NCBI GenBank assembly: GCA_947379685.1
Contig: CANCOG010000171.1
Span: 1-9,156 of the forward strand
Direction: 5' to 3'
DNA from: Flavipsychrobacter stenotrophus
GTDB taxonomy: Bacteria; Bacteroidota; Bacteroidia; Chitinophagales; Chitinophagaceae
DNA length: 9,156 bases
Under the pieces are notes generated by a model. That model saw nothing but the letters and a program-made list of their open reading frames with translations, searched no databases and was not told the DNA's origin. The position numbers and the translations under genes are program-made. Of this stretch, positions 1 to 6,470 are shown piece after piece; the stretch's first letter is position 1, and every line of letters begins with the position of its first letter.

Positions 1-299
1 CTCAGTGATGAAATATCTCCCACATAACCATAGATGCGGTCGGTTGGTGTACCTGCGCCGGAAATACCATAGGTGAATACGATCTTTACGCTGGTAATAG
101 TAGCTGAGGAAGGAATGCCTGCGGCAGTCATATTAAACACAGCGTAACCGCGGTTGGCAGCGTTAGATACGGTCATTGCACCGCTTGTCTTGGTCGTTGT
201 GGTCGTGTAGCCTGTAGATGAGGCATTTACCGTTACTGTTGTAGCGAAACCTGAGAAGGCCAGCAAGGTAAGAACGAGTGTAAAGAGAGATGATTTCAT
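1..299 (-). CDS. Exported protein of unknown function, N-terminal 99 residues (3' end outside window)
   Basis: The gene reads leftward from an ATG at 299 and is open to the window edge. The protein starts MKSSLFTLVLTLLAFSGFA, a signal peptide with a short basic n-region and a hydrophobic core, probably cleaved after the GFA at residues 17-19. The mature part begins with a Thr/Ser/Val-rich stretch (TTVTVNASSTGYTTTTTKTS). It then has alternating polar and hydrophobic residues (YAVFNM, ATITSVKIVFTYGIS) typical of beta-sandwich extracellular proteins of Bacteroidota. Many such proteins are T9SS cargo, but the C-terminus that would show a sorting domain is missing. Upstream is a long repeat-bearing intergenic region with no clear -7 element on this strand. 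No function is assigned; the signal peptide is the firm part. Confidence 0.8.
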   Translation of the reverse strand, partial: MKSSLFTLVLTLLAFSGFATTVTVNASSTGYTTTTTKTSGAMTVSNAANRGYAVFNMTAAGIPSSATITSVKIVFTYGISGAGTPTDRIYGYVGDISSL

Positions 300-310
300 A
301 ACTAAAAGTT

Positions 311-328
311 TTAAGAGAGTTAAGAGAT
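311..328. repeat. 9-bp tandem duplication in the leader of the leftward gene
   Basis: TTAAGAGAG at 311-319 is followed directly by TTAAGAGAT at 320-328. On the minus-strand transcript this puts two TCTCTTAA copies in the 5' leader, the nearer one about 11 bases upstream of the ATG at 299. It could be chance in AT-rich DNA or a short leader element; no role is shown. Confidence 0.5.
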
Positions 329-474
329 ATTATTTGTTTGTTGTTTTTTTAGTTTTTGTATTTATTTGAAAACCAGTTAAAATTGTTGGCGACACTTTTT
401 GTTTTTCGCTATTCTGTTATTCGGTTGTTAATAAATATGATGCAATCTACACCCAGCGGGACCCTGTATCCAAA

Positions 475-511
475 AAAACTTCACTAACGGTCGTAAAACT
501 TCACGAACGGT
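475..511 (+). repeat. Two tandem 17-bp direct repeats, period 20
   Basis: AAAACTTCACTAACGGT at 475-491 and AAAACTTCACGAACGGT at 495-511 differ at one base and repeat with a 20-bp period, about two helical turns. Such phasing is typical of binding sites for a transcription factor that binds one DNA face. Their cores, CTTCACTAACGG at 479-490 and CTTCACGAACGG at 499-510, match the pattern shared with three further copies to the right. Confidence 0.75.
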
Positions 512-520
512 AAGAAAAGG

Positions 521-668
521 ACATTTTCATTAACAAAAATTAAATTAAAATATACATAAGTAATTGAAAATAGGCTTTGTTTTGTTGTTGGCTATTTTTC
601 TGTGTCATTTTCGTTAACAAACAGCCGAAAAACATGCTCCCCAAAAGCACATTTTCATCAGGAAACAG
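521..668 (+). repeat. Three dispersed 20-bp direct repeats (ACATTTTCATTAACAAACAG-like)
   Basis: The copies lie at 521-540 (ACATTTTCATTAACAAAAAT), 605-624 (TCATTTTCGTTAACAAACAG) and 649-668 (ACATTTTCATCAGGAAACAG). All have the same orientation, and their starts are 84 and 44 bases apart, near 8 and 4 helical turns. The middle copy is nearly palindromic around GTTAAC. Their cores at 525-536, 609-620 and 653-664 fit YTTCRYKAACRR, the pattern of the pair at 475-511, with the last copy degenerate (CAGG for TAAC). A regulator-binding array is the simplest reading, but this is inference. Confidence 0.65.
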
Positions 669-719
669 CTGAGTTCAGCGTCAATTGCGACGTACATTCT
701 AACTGGCCTATTTCTACCG

Positions 720-749
720 TTTGCCGCACCAACATAACTTATATCTTTG
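720..749 (+). promoter_or_regulatory. purB promoter (Bacteroidota -33/-7 type)
   Basis: TATCTTTG at 742-749 matches the Bacteroidota -7 consensus TAnnTTTG exactly. TTTG at 720-723 supplies the -33 element with an 18-base spacer. Transcription would start a few bases past 749, so the start is at or just before the ATG at 754 and the mRNA has little or no 5' leader. Confidence 0.75.
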
Positions 750-753
750 CACC

Positions 754-2103
754 ATGGAATTGAATGCACTGACTGCTATTAGCCCAATTGACGGGCGCTA
801 CAGGTCGCAACTGGCTGTTTTATCTCAGTACTTTTCTGAATTTGGATTGATCCGTTACAGGGTGCGGGTTGAAGTAGAATATTTCTTATTCCTTGCAGCT
901 AAAAAGGTCATCAAGCTACCTTCAAAGGTAAAGCCGGCAAAGCTTCGGGCCATCTATGAAGATTTTACCGAGGCAGACGCTATGCAGATAAAGGGCATAG
1001 AGCGCACTACTAATCATGATGTGAAGGCGGTAGAATATTTCCTAAAAGAAAAACTAAATGCGCTGGGGGCAGGGGAGAGTGTGGAATGGATCCACTTCGG
1101 GCTTACCTCACAGGATATCAATAATACTGCTACACCGTTATTATGGAAGGACGCTCTTGAAGAACAGTTTCTGCCTAAGTTATATAATATGGTGCTTCAA
1201 CTGGGTAATATGGCCAGGGAATGGCGCGAAGTACCTATGCTTGCCCGTACCCATGGTCAGCCAGCTTCGCCTACCATACTTGGTAAGGAGTGGATGGTAT
1301 TCGTTGAACGCCTCGAAGGGCAGCTCAGATTGTTTAGTCATATTCCTTTTGCTGCAAAGTTCGGTGGCGCCACGGGTAATTTTAATGCTCACCACGTAGC
1401 TTTCAGCCAAATTAATTGGGAAGAATTCGGGAATGAATTTGTGAATGGACAGTTGGGATTGGAGCGTATGCAATACACTACCCAGATAGAACATTACGAT
1501 AACCTTGCAGCACAATTCGACGGGCTTAAAAGGATCAATACCATACTCATAGATTTTTGCCGTGACATATGGCAGTACATCTCAATGGAGTACTTCAAGC
1601 AAAAGGTGAAGGAAGGCGAGGTAGGCAGCAGTGCCATGCCACACAAGGTGAACCCGATAGATTTCGAAAATGCAGAGGGAAACCTGGGTATTGCCAATGC
1701 ACTGTATGAGCACCTAAGTGCCAAGTTGCCGGTAAGCCGCCTTCAGCGCGACCTTACTGATAGTACCGTTTTGCGTAATGTGGGTGTTCCCCTTAGTCAT
1801 AGTTTCCTGGCATTGAACAGCATTGAAAAGGGACTGAGTAAACTTTTGCTCAATGCACAAAAAATGCAGGACGATCTCGACAATAACTGGGCAGTTGTAG
1901 CAGAGGCCATTCAAACCATCCTCCGCCGTGAAAATTATCCGCAACCCTACGAAGCCCTTAAAAAGCTAACCCGTGGAAAGGCGGGCATTAGTAAGGATGA
2001 TATACATGAATTTATAGAGTCGTTGGATGTATCAGCAAAGATTAAGAAGGAATTGAAAGCGGTTACTCCGCATAATTATACAGGGGTGGGGTTTAAGTTT
2101 TAA
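754..2103 (+). CDS. purB: Adenylosuccinate lyase
   Basis: PurB (449 aa) is a cytoplasmic homotetrameric lyase of the fumarase/aspartase superfamily. It splits SAICAR to AICAR and adenylosuccinate to AMP, releasing fumarate in both steps of purine synthesis. Visible motifs in order are SPIDGRY near the N-terminus, GLTSQDINNTA, ARTHGQPASPT with the likely catalytic His167, and the signature loop SSAMPHKVNPIDFENAEGN. In that loop Ser292 or Ser293 corresponds to the catalytic serine. The length suits the E. coli-like class (about 450 aa). The reading frame stays open upstream to a TTG at 721, but ATG 754 is chosen: MELNALTAISPIDGRY is the normal N-terminus, and the promoter -7 box at 742-749 would lie inside any longer coding region. 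It is transcribed alone, with a palindromic terminator just downstream. Confidence 0.97.
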   Translation: MELNALTAISPIDGRYRSQLAVLSQYFSEFGLIRYRVRVEVEYFLFLAAKKVIKLPSKVKPAKLRAIYEDFTEADAMQIKGIERTTNHDVKAVEYFLKEKLNALGAGESVEWIHFGLTSQDINNTATPLLWKDALEEQFLPKLYNMVLQLGNMAREWREVPMLARTHGQPASPTILGKEWMVFVERLEGQLRLFSHIPFAAKFGGATGNFNAHHVAFSQINWEEFGNEFVNGQLGLERMQYTTQIEHYDNLAAQFDGLKRINTILIDFCRDIWQYISMEYFKQKVKEGEVGSSAMPHKVNPIDFENAEGNLGIANALYEHLSAKLPVSRLQRDLTDSTVLRNVGVPLSHSFLALNSIEKGLSKLLLNAQKMQDDLDNNWAVVAEAIQTILRRENYPQPYEALKKLTRGKAGISKDDIHEFIESLDVSAKIKKELKAVTPHNYTGVGFKF

Positions 2104-2124
2104 ATTGATTGTGGGGTGAATAGA

Positions 2125-2156
2125 AAAGGAGATATTCAAATTTGAATATCTCCTTT
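2125..2156. terminator. Perfect 32-nt palindrome, probable bidirectional terminator
   Basis: The left arm AAAGGAGATATTCAAA (2125-2140) is exactly complementary to the right arm TTTGAATATCTCCTTT (2141-2156). It folds to a stem of about 14 bp with a 4-base AATT turn. It sits 22 bases past the purB stop and 94 bases past the end of the convergent lipoprotein gene. A short U-run follows on each strand (CTCCTTTATG on +, CTCCTTTTCTATT on -), so it can serve both genes. The weak + tail leaves some doubt about efficiency. Confidence 0.75.
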
Positions 2157-2250
2157 ATGCAGGGAGAAGGGGACAACTTTCGAACTGTTTTTTGTGTGAT
2201 TTTAAAGCGATTGAACATTTCTAAGCATGAAGGATATTCGCTTTACCTTG

Positions 2251-2841
2251 CTATTTATTGATAGAAATTTCCTGTACCACCGCGGGAGCTGAAATTCTTT
2301 CCGCATTCGTATGTGATTCATATATCTGTTTGTCCAACGATTGCAGGTAAGTTCGGAGACGCTGTGCAGAATATGTCCCGCTGAAAGATACTATGATAAT
2401 TCCCGTCGTATCATTCAACTCCCAGTGCCGATCTCCTCCTCCAATGGTATCGAGCCGCTGCATTAAAGTAAAAGCTGTATGCTTAGCTGCATCGGAAGTC
2501 TCACGCTTCAGAAAAGTAATTACTTCAGCGTCAGATGACTTCAGCGAGATATTAGTAGTTGAGGGTTTCACAAACAGCGGCGAGAGCCTGTTTCCTCCGG
2601 CTGTAGTATAGGCTGCAGCAAACCGATCCACAAATCTTCCATCAGCAGGTCCATTCGAAGCGTAGGTAACAGCCGTTTGCAGTAAGACATCGCGGGGATT
2701 ATTCGACAACGTGAGTATCACCGGCGCATACTGCACCCGCAACCTTATGTGCGCTTGCCTGCCGGAATTACCACTACCACATGACGATAGCAGTAGGAGT
2801 CCGTCCAGAAAAGTGATAACGGAAATGGTCAAATATCTCAT
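2251..2841 (-). CDS. Lipoprotein resembling the periplasmic region of SecD
   Basis: The protein has 196 aa. A hydrophobic segment ends in the lipobox LSSC at residues 18-21, so a lipid-anchored envelope protein is likely. Asp13 inside the hydrophobic core is unusual. No acidic export signal follows Cys21 (CGSGNSGRQAH), which argues for the periplasmic face. From about residue 41 the order of motifs recalls the first periplasmic region of Bacteroidota SecDF: LSNNPRD (45-51), FVDRFAAAY (70-78), LKSSDAEVITFLKRE (100-114), FTLMQRLDTIG (124-134, like the SecD LRTRIDxFG), GIIIVSFSG (147-155) and QRLRTYLQSLDK (160-171, like the SecD RVRKYLQ). It has no transmembrane helices of its own, so it cannot be a translocon motor. 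The gene is convergent to purB and stands alone. SecD kinship is from recall of family patterns; function unknown. Confidence 0.8.
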   Translation of the reverse strand: MRYLTISVITFLDGLLLLSSCGSGNSGRQAHIRLRVQYAPVILTLSNNPRDVLLQTAVTYASNGPADGRFVDRFAAAYTTAGGNRLSPLFVKPSTTNISLKSSDAEVITFLKRETSDAAKHTAFTLMQRLDTIGGGDRHWELNDTTGIIIVSFSGTYSAQRLRTYLQSLDKQIYESHTNAERISAPAVVQEISINK

Positions 2842-3057
2842 CGGATGTAATCTACTGAAGAATTACAGGCAGGACAAGCACTTGCTCCTTCAGAATTGCG
2901 AATCCCGCTTATTTAAGGAAATTACCCAGTATGGGTGAACGTTAAAAAGCCAGTATTATAGTTTCTAAACTGTTGGAAACCCAGAATGAAGTCAGCCTGT
3001 AACTACCTCGCGGTTTCGGTAAGGCTGCGTCTACAACCTATAAGACCCCCCAAAAAC
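2842..3057. other. Spacer between lipoprotein gene and tRNA terminator
   Basis: This 216-base spacer must hold the lipoprotein promoter, but I see no exact TAnnTTTG on the minus strand; TAATTTCC (minus, about 2915-2922) is a poor match. A small perfect inverted repeat ACCCA-GTA-TGGGT lies at 2924-2936. An ORF reading through here on + from 2986 crosses the tRNA and is spurious. Confidence 0.5.
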
Positions 3058-3084
3058 AAAAAAGCCTCACATTTCTGTGAAGCT
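3058..3084 (-). terminator. Rho-independent terminator of the tRNA-Ser gene
   Basis: Read on the minus strand, AGCTTCACA (3084-3076) pairs with TGTGAGGCT (3071-3063) around a TTTC/GAAA loop. This gives nine base pairs including one wobble, followed directly by a T-run (3063-3058). It begins 7 bases past the tRNA 3' end, as expected for a monocistronic tRNA. Confidence 0.85.
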
Positions 3085-3090
3085 ATTCAG

Positions 3091-3179
3091 CGGAGGGATG
3101 GGGATTCGAACCCCAGATACCCTTTGACAGGTATACACACTTTCCAGGCGTGCCTCTTCAACCACTCGAGCATCTCTCC
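3091..3179 (-). tRNA. tRNA-Ser, anticodon GGA
   Basis: On the minus strand the 89 nt form a class II tRNA. The acceptor arms are GGAGAGA and TCCCTCC with discriminator G73. The D-arm is CTC-GAG with an AGTGGTTGAA loop. The anticodon stem is CACGC/GTGTG around the loop CTGGAAA, giving anticodon GGA for UCC/UCU serine codons. A long variable arm ATACC/GGTAT, diagnostic for serine, leucine or tyrosine, precedes the T-arm TGGGG-TTCGAAT-CCCCA. CCA is not encoded. The acceptor stem contains one A5-C68 mismatch; the other six pairs are canonical. A promoter and terminator of its own flank it. Confidence 0.95.
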
Positions 3180-3191
3180 TGTTGAGGGCTG

Positions 3192-3199
3192 CAAAGGTA
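3192..3199 (-). promoter_or_regulatory. -7 promoter element of the tRNA-Ser gene
   Basis: The minus strand reads TACCTTTG, an exact TAnnTTTG match, 12 bases upstream of the mature tRNA 5' end at 3179. Transcription would begin a few bases before the tRNA. No TTG is seen at the expected -33 distance. Confidence 0.65.
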
Positions 3200-3246
3200 T
3201 AAAATATTCTCATTTTTTTCGGATTTTTTATCAATTTTCATTGGGG

Positions 3247-3254
3247 TAATTTTG
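3247..3254 (+). promoter_or_regulatory. -7 promoter element of the reductase gene
   Basis: TAATTTTG matches TAnnTTTG exactly and lies 38 bases upstream of the preferred ATG at 3293, giving a leader of about 30 bases. No clear -33 TTG is present. It is back to back with the tRNA promoter, the two -7 boxes being 47 bases apart. Confidence 0.55.
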
Positions 3255-3292
3255 GGGCTGGTGACATCGATAAGGTGATGTGCCGCGTGCCT

Positions 3293-3826
3293 ATGATTGA
3301 AAGAACGGTTATCCTGTATATTGCGATGAGCCTTGATGGGTACATAGCCAGGGTGGACAATACAATTGACTGGCTCTCAGTGGTAGAGCAGCAGGGAGAG
3401 GACTATGGTTATTCCGATTTTGTAGGGTCTGTGGATACCGTGATCATGGGGCGAAAAACGTATGAAAAAGTACTGACCTTTGGTGGGGAGTTTCCTCATA
3501 AAGGGAGAATGTGCTATGTGCTCTCTCGCACCCAATCGGGCACAAATGAACATGTCACCTTTTTTAATGGCGCTGCTGCCGACCTGGTTCGGAAGCTGAA
3601 ACAAAAGGGTGGGGCCAATATTTTTGTGGATGGCGGTGCTGATGTGGTGAATAGCCTGATGACAGTTAACCTGATCGATAAATTTGTCCTTTCCGTTATC
3701 CCGGTGTTTCTCGGTTCGGGCATACCGTTGTTTCAAAGCGGCCGGCCAGAACAGCTGCTGAAACTGACGAATAGTTTTACATTTCCATCGGGGCTGGTGC
3801 AATTGTGGTATGAGAAGAAGGCGTAA
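3293..3826 (+). CDS. RibD C-terminal/dihydrofolate-reductase-like protein
   Basis: The protein has 177 aa, is probably cytoplasmic and has no signal peptide. It begins MIERTVILYIAMSLDGYIAR, the typical first strand and SLDGxIA motif of the RibD_C/DHFR-like fold (YwjB/YyaP group). It continues with IDWL, VIMGRKTYE (NADPH-binding region) and IFVDGGADVVNSLM, and ends in the core pattern LIDKFVLSVIPVFLGSGIPLF. These proteins are presumed NAD(P)H-dependent reductases; the substrate is usually unknown, and true folate or riboflavin roles are unlikely for a stand-alone copy. ATG 3293 is preferred because homologues begin a few residues before the first strand. GTG 3275 and ATG 3278 are in frame but add only MMCRVP. 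It is divergent from the tRNA and not in an operon with the next gene, 237 bases on. Confidence 0.9.
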   Translation: MIERTVILYIAMSLDGYIARVDNTIDWLSVVEQQGEDYGYSDFVGSVDTVIMGRKTYEKVLTFGGEFPHKGRMCYVLSRTQSGTNEHVTFFNGAAADLVRKLKQKGGANIFVDGGADVVNSLMTVNLIDKFVLSVIPVFLGSGIPLFQSGRPEQLLKLTNSFTFPSGLVQLWYEKKA

Positions 3827-4063
3827 TTTTTGGTTATTTTATTAATGGCCAAGTTACTTCGAGCAATAGACTTGCAAGTGAGTTTGTTGCGCCTCGTATT
3901 GAAGGCATGTATTGTTTTCTAAGCTAATTTTAGAAAGGTAAAAGGCGTGCAAGACATGTATTCATGTAACGTGGTGCAGGTTCGTAGGCTGCCTTGTTGT
4001 TTTGAAATTCAAGTCTATTTATATAACTTCACTATTTACATTCTTTCGCAAAAATATACTCAA

Positions 4064-6070
4064 ATGAACGCCCTACGCCTTGGATTATTTCTTGTGATCA
4101 GCTTTGTCTGGCATTCTGCCTCAGTTGCTCAAACAATTTTTTCGGAGGATTTTGAAAATGCTACTATTCCGGGCGTTCCTGCTGGGTGGACGGAGACGCA
4201 TAGTGGAGCAGGCGATGGATTTGTCAGTAATATTGGTGCAATTTACTGGAATGCGAATCCGGTTCCGAGACATACAAAGTTTGGGTTAGTTGACGAAAGT
4301 AACCATCGGGGAAATACAATGGTTACGTTGACATCTTCTGCTTTTTCGGTCGCGGGAGTTTCGGTGGCCTGGCTGAACTATGATGATTTTTACTTTGGTG
4401 GCCTCATTTATTCGAATACCGAAAAGGCATACATACAATTGGCATTTGATGGTACTTCAACCTGGGTAACTGTTGATACGATTACAACTTTTTCCAGGAG
4501 TAGCTGGGGTAGCCGATCACTTGACATCAGTTCATCGGTTTCGGGTCATTCAACAGCTAAGATGAGGTTGAATTATAAGAACAATTCCTGCTTACAGGCG
4601 ACTGGATTGGCTATTGATAATATTATCATTTACCAGCCATGTACTACGGACCTAGCCTTGAAATCGCTACAGCCACAGGCTGGGGACCCGGCAAATGATT
4701 ATTATATTACCGGTACCGGGGCGAAATTTTCAGGGACTGTTGTCAACAAAGGGGCAAGTACTATCACGTCTTTTACTATTCATCATTCAACAGGGTCAGG
4801 TACAATTTCTTCGAATACTTATTTTACTTCAATTAGCCCGGGTGGGTCGTTTGACTTTACAGATTCACTGTTGTATACAGTGTCAGCAGGATTGAATTAT
4901 GTTTCGGCATGGGTATCAGTTGCCGGTGACGGGGATCATGCAAATGACACTTTAAAGACGACAATAATGGGTGTGCCATCACTACCTCACAAGCGGCCAT
5001 TTTTTGAAGAGGGAACCGGAACGTGGTGTGGTTATTGCGTGAAGGGAATTATTTACTTTGATTCGCTGTGGAAGCTTTATCCGCATGACGTGAGTGTAGT
5101 TCAGGTGCACCATAATGACCCAATGCAATGGAATAATCCGTCGTCGATCTCGTATGACGAAATGACCCAAAAATATATCTGGGCGTATCCGACATATCTT
5201 CTCGACCGTAATTATCTGGGTGGTTCAACTTCTGCGCTGCAGGATTTTACACTTTTCAGAACATCTTTTGGTTTTGCGGAGATGCAACTTGAGGTGGATA
5301 AAACGGATTCAAATTTCCTGAAACCTACAGTGAAAATTACTCCGGCCATAAACTTAAGTGGGGATTATAGAATAGAAATTATAGTAACTGAAGACCAGGC
5401 ACATGGCAATGTTTCTGGATGGGAACAAGAGAATTACTATGGAATTGGCGGCTCGGCAACGGGCGATATGGCTGGCTGCGGCTATAATTTTAACGACTCG
5501 CAGGCAATAATACCTGCCAGCTCAATGTATTATAATTTTGTAGGCCGGTACACTCAGCCGTACCTTTTAAAATATGATCAAAATGGCGTTGCCGGTAGTT
5601 TGCCAGCGGCTATGGTTGCCGGAACGACTTACACAGCAACCGGCATAAATACAGTTTCGCCATTTGGTATGTTGTGGAATTGGCGGCAGCTTCGTTTTAT
5701 AGCATTGATTATTGACAATAATCCCCAAAATTACAGTTATGGGTATGTGCTGAACAGCGTAAGTACAGTACAGAATATGCAATCTCTTGGGTTTCCTCTA
5801 ACTCATTCTGAACTACCACGGATCAGAATTGCTCCTAATCCTGCAATTGATAAAGTTCGCTTTACTTTCGGGCTAACTGAAGCTGGAGCAGGCCAGTTGT
5901 CCTTACATGATGTAATGGGTCGACTTGTTTATCGAGGTGCGGCTGTACAGCTTAGTGCCGGTGAGCAACAGTTCGAATGTTCTACAGCGGATTTGCCCGG
6001 AGGTGTTTACTATGTGACGGTATCACTTAAAGATGGAGTGATTTCGGATAGGTTTATAGTCGTGAAATAG
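4064..6070 (+). CDS. T9SS-secreted protein with Omp28-like thioredoxin-fold domain
   Basis: This is a 668-aa multidomain secreted protein. MNALRLGLFLVISFVWHSASVAQ is a signal peptide with probable cleavage after Ala22. Residues about 25-190 (FSEDFEN, PAGWTETHSG, LAIDNIIIYQP) look like the jelly-roll/MAM-like region common in cleaved-adhesin-type proteins. About 190-300 is a beta-rich linker domain of CARDB or Ig-like type (DLALKSLQPQ, VVNKGASTITSF, DHANDTLKTT). About 310-545 fits the Omp28-related family: FFEEGTGTWCGYCVKG carries a CxxC pair (Cys322, Cys325), and AYPTYLLDR supplies a probable cis-Pro376, as in thioredoxin folds. The tail from about 585 (IAPNPAIDKVRF, LHDVMGRLVY, LPGGVYYVTVSLKDG, RFIVVK) is a type A T9SS sorting domain. 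Upstream in-frame codons to a GTG at 3947 precede the signal peptide and are rejected. It is a single gene; its substrate is unknown. Confidence 0.9.
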   Translation: MNALRLGLFLVISFVWHSASVAQTIFSEDFENATIPGVPAGWTETHSGAGDGFVSNIGAIYWNANPVPRHTKFGLVDESNHRGNTMVTLTSSAFSVAGVSVAWLNYDDFYFGGLIYSNTEKAYIQLAFDGTSTWVTVDTITTFSRSSWGSRSLDISSSVSGHSTAKMRLNYKNNSCLQATGLAIDNIIIYQPCTTDLALKSLQPQAGDPANDYYITGTGAKFSGTVVNKGASTITSFTIHHSTGSGTISSNTYFTSISPGGSFDFTDSLLYTVSAGLNYVSAWVSVAGDGDHANDTLKTTIMGVPSLPHKRPFFEEGTGTWCGYCVKGIIYFDSLWKLYPHDVSVVQVHHNDPMQWNNPSSISYDEMTQKYIWAYPTYLLDRNYLGGSTSALQDFTLFRTSFGFAEMQLEVDKTDSNFLKPTVKITPAINLSGDYRIEIIVTEDQAHGNVSGWEQENYYGIGGSATGDMAGCGYNFNDSQAIIPASSMYYNFVGRYTQPYLLKYDQNGVAGSLPAAMVAGTTYTATGINTVSPFGMLWNWRQLRFIALIIDNNPQNYSYGYVLNSVSTVQNMQSLGFPLTHSELPRIRIAPNPAIDKVRFTFGLTEAGAGQLSLHDVMGRLVYRGAAVQLSAGEQQFECSTADLPGGVYYVTVSLKDGVISDRFIVVK

Positions 6071-6127
6071 CCGCAAAACCAGCAATTACCTGACAAATTC
6101 AATTGTTTTATTTGCCCCTTTTTTTTG

Positions 6128-6147
6128 AAAAAGTGAAGGACTTTTTT
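6128..6147 (+). terminator. Possible terminator of the T9SS protein gene
   Basis: AAAAAGT (6128-6134) pairs with ACTTTTT (6140-6146) around GAAGG, ending in a T-run, 58 bases past the stop at 6070. The stem is A/T-rich and weak, so this is only a candidate. Confidence 0.35.
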
Positions 6148-6250
6148 CGCTCTCCACTGGTGTGTTCTGAAGTCGTTTAATTTACGAGGGGGCAGTTGTG
6201 TTGTGAGGTTACTTCGTTTTGTTCCAATAATCGTCCATTTAATCTGTACT

Positions 6251-6270
6251 AAACGCTTTGGGTTGCGTTT
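6251..6270 (+). repeat. Inverted repeat AAACGC/GCGTTT
   Basis: A perfect 6-bp stem with the 8-base loop TTTGGGTT lies in the intergenic region. It could be a small hairpin or an operator half-site pair; length alone does not exclude chance. Confidence 0.35.
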
Positions 6271-6462
6271 TGGGAGTTATATGAATCCCACATTTGAAAG
6301 TGTTAGTCCCCAGTGAAATTACCGGGTGTTATCATTTTATCAATAAAAATGAAAACGAGAGTTATTTATTGAAAATATTGATTAAATAAATTTGTAACTA
6401 GTTAGTGTTTTTCATTGGACAATTATATCTTTATACTGAATAAATTCTTTTGCATCATTTTT

Positions 6463-6470
6463 TATTTTTG
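6463..6470 (+). promoter_or_regulatory. Candidate -7 element for the dehydrogenase operon
   Basis: TATTTTTG matches TAnnTTTG exactly, about 104 bases upstream of the first ATG of the operon. No TTG lies at a suitable -33 distance, and the region is T-rich, so the match may be chance. Confidence 0.35.

Larger units (their letters stand above)
300..719. other. Divergent intergenic region between the exported-protein gene and purB
   Basis: About 450 AT-rich bases separate the divergent starts at 299 (-) and 754 (+). I see no ORF worth calling. The region holds a 9-bp tandem duplication at 311-328 close to the leftward start, long A/T runs at 330-380, five copies of a 12-bp motif between 479 and 664, and the purB promoter at its right end. 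An element TAGGCTTTG at 571-579 resembles the Bacteroidota -7 box but has one spacer base too many. No exact TAnnTTTG was found on the minus strand here. Confidence 0.7.

Noticed and set aside
475..668. Repeats considered as a CRISPR array
   Set aside because: The units are too short and variable and the spacing irregular (20, 26, 84, 44); no cas gene is present.
721..753. Upstream TTG start that would lengthen PurB by 11 residues
   Set aside because: The promoter -7 box lies within this stretch, and the added residues do not fit the usual PurB N-terminus.
2986..3249. 87-codon + strand ORF
   Set aside because: It runs through the tRNA-Ser gene, its terminator and its promoter, and so is not coding.
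3947..4063. GTG start 39 codons before the T9SS protein ATG
   Set aside because: The extension would put the signal peptide about 40 residues inside the protein; ATG 4064 gives a normal one.
6426..6433. TATCTTTA as an operon promoter
   Set aside because: The last base departs from TAnnTTTG, and the nearest TTG (6415-6417) is only 8 bases away, too close for a -33 element.
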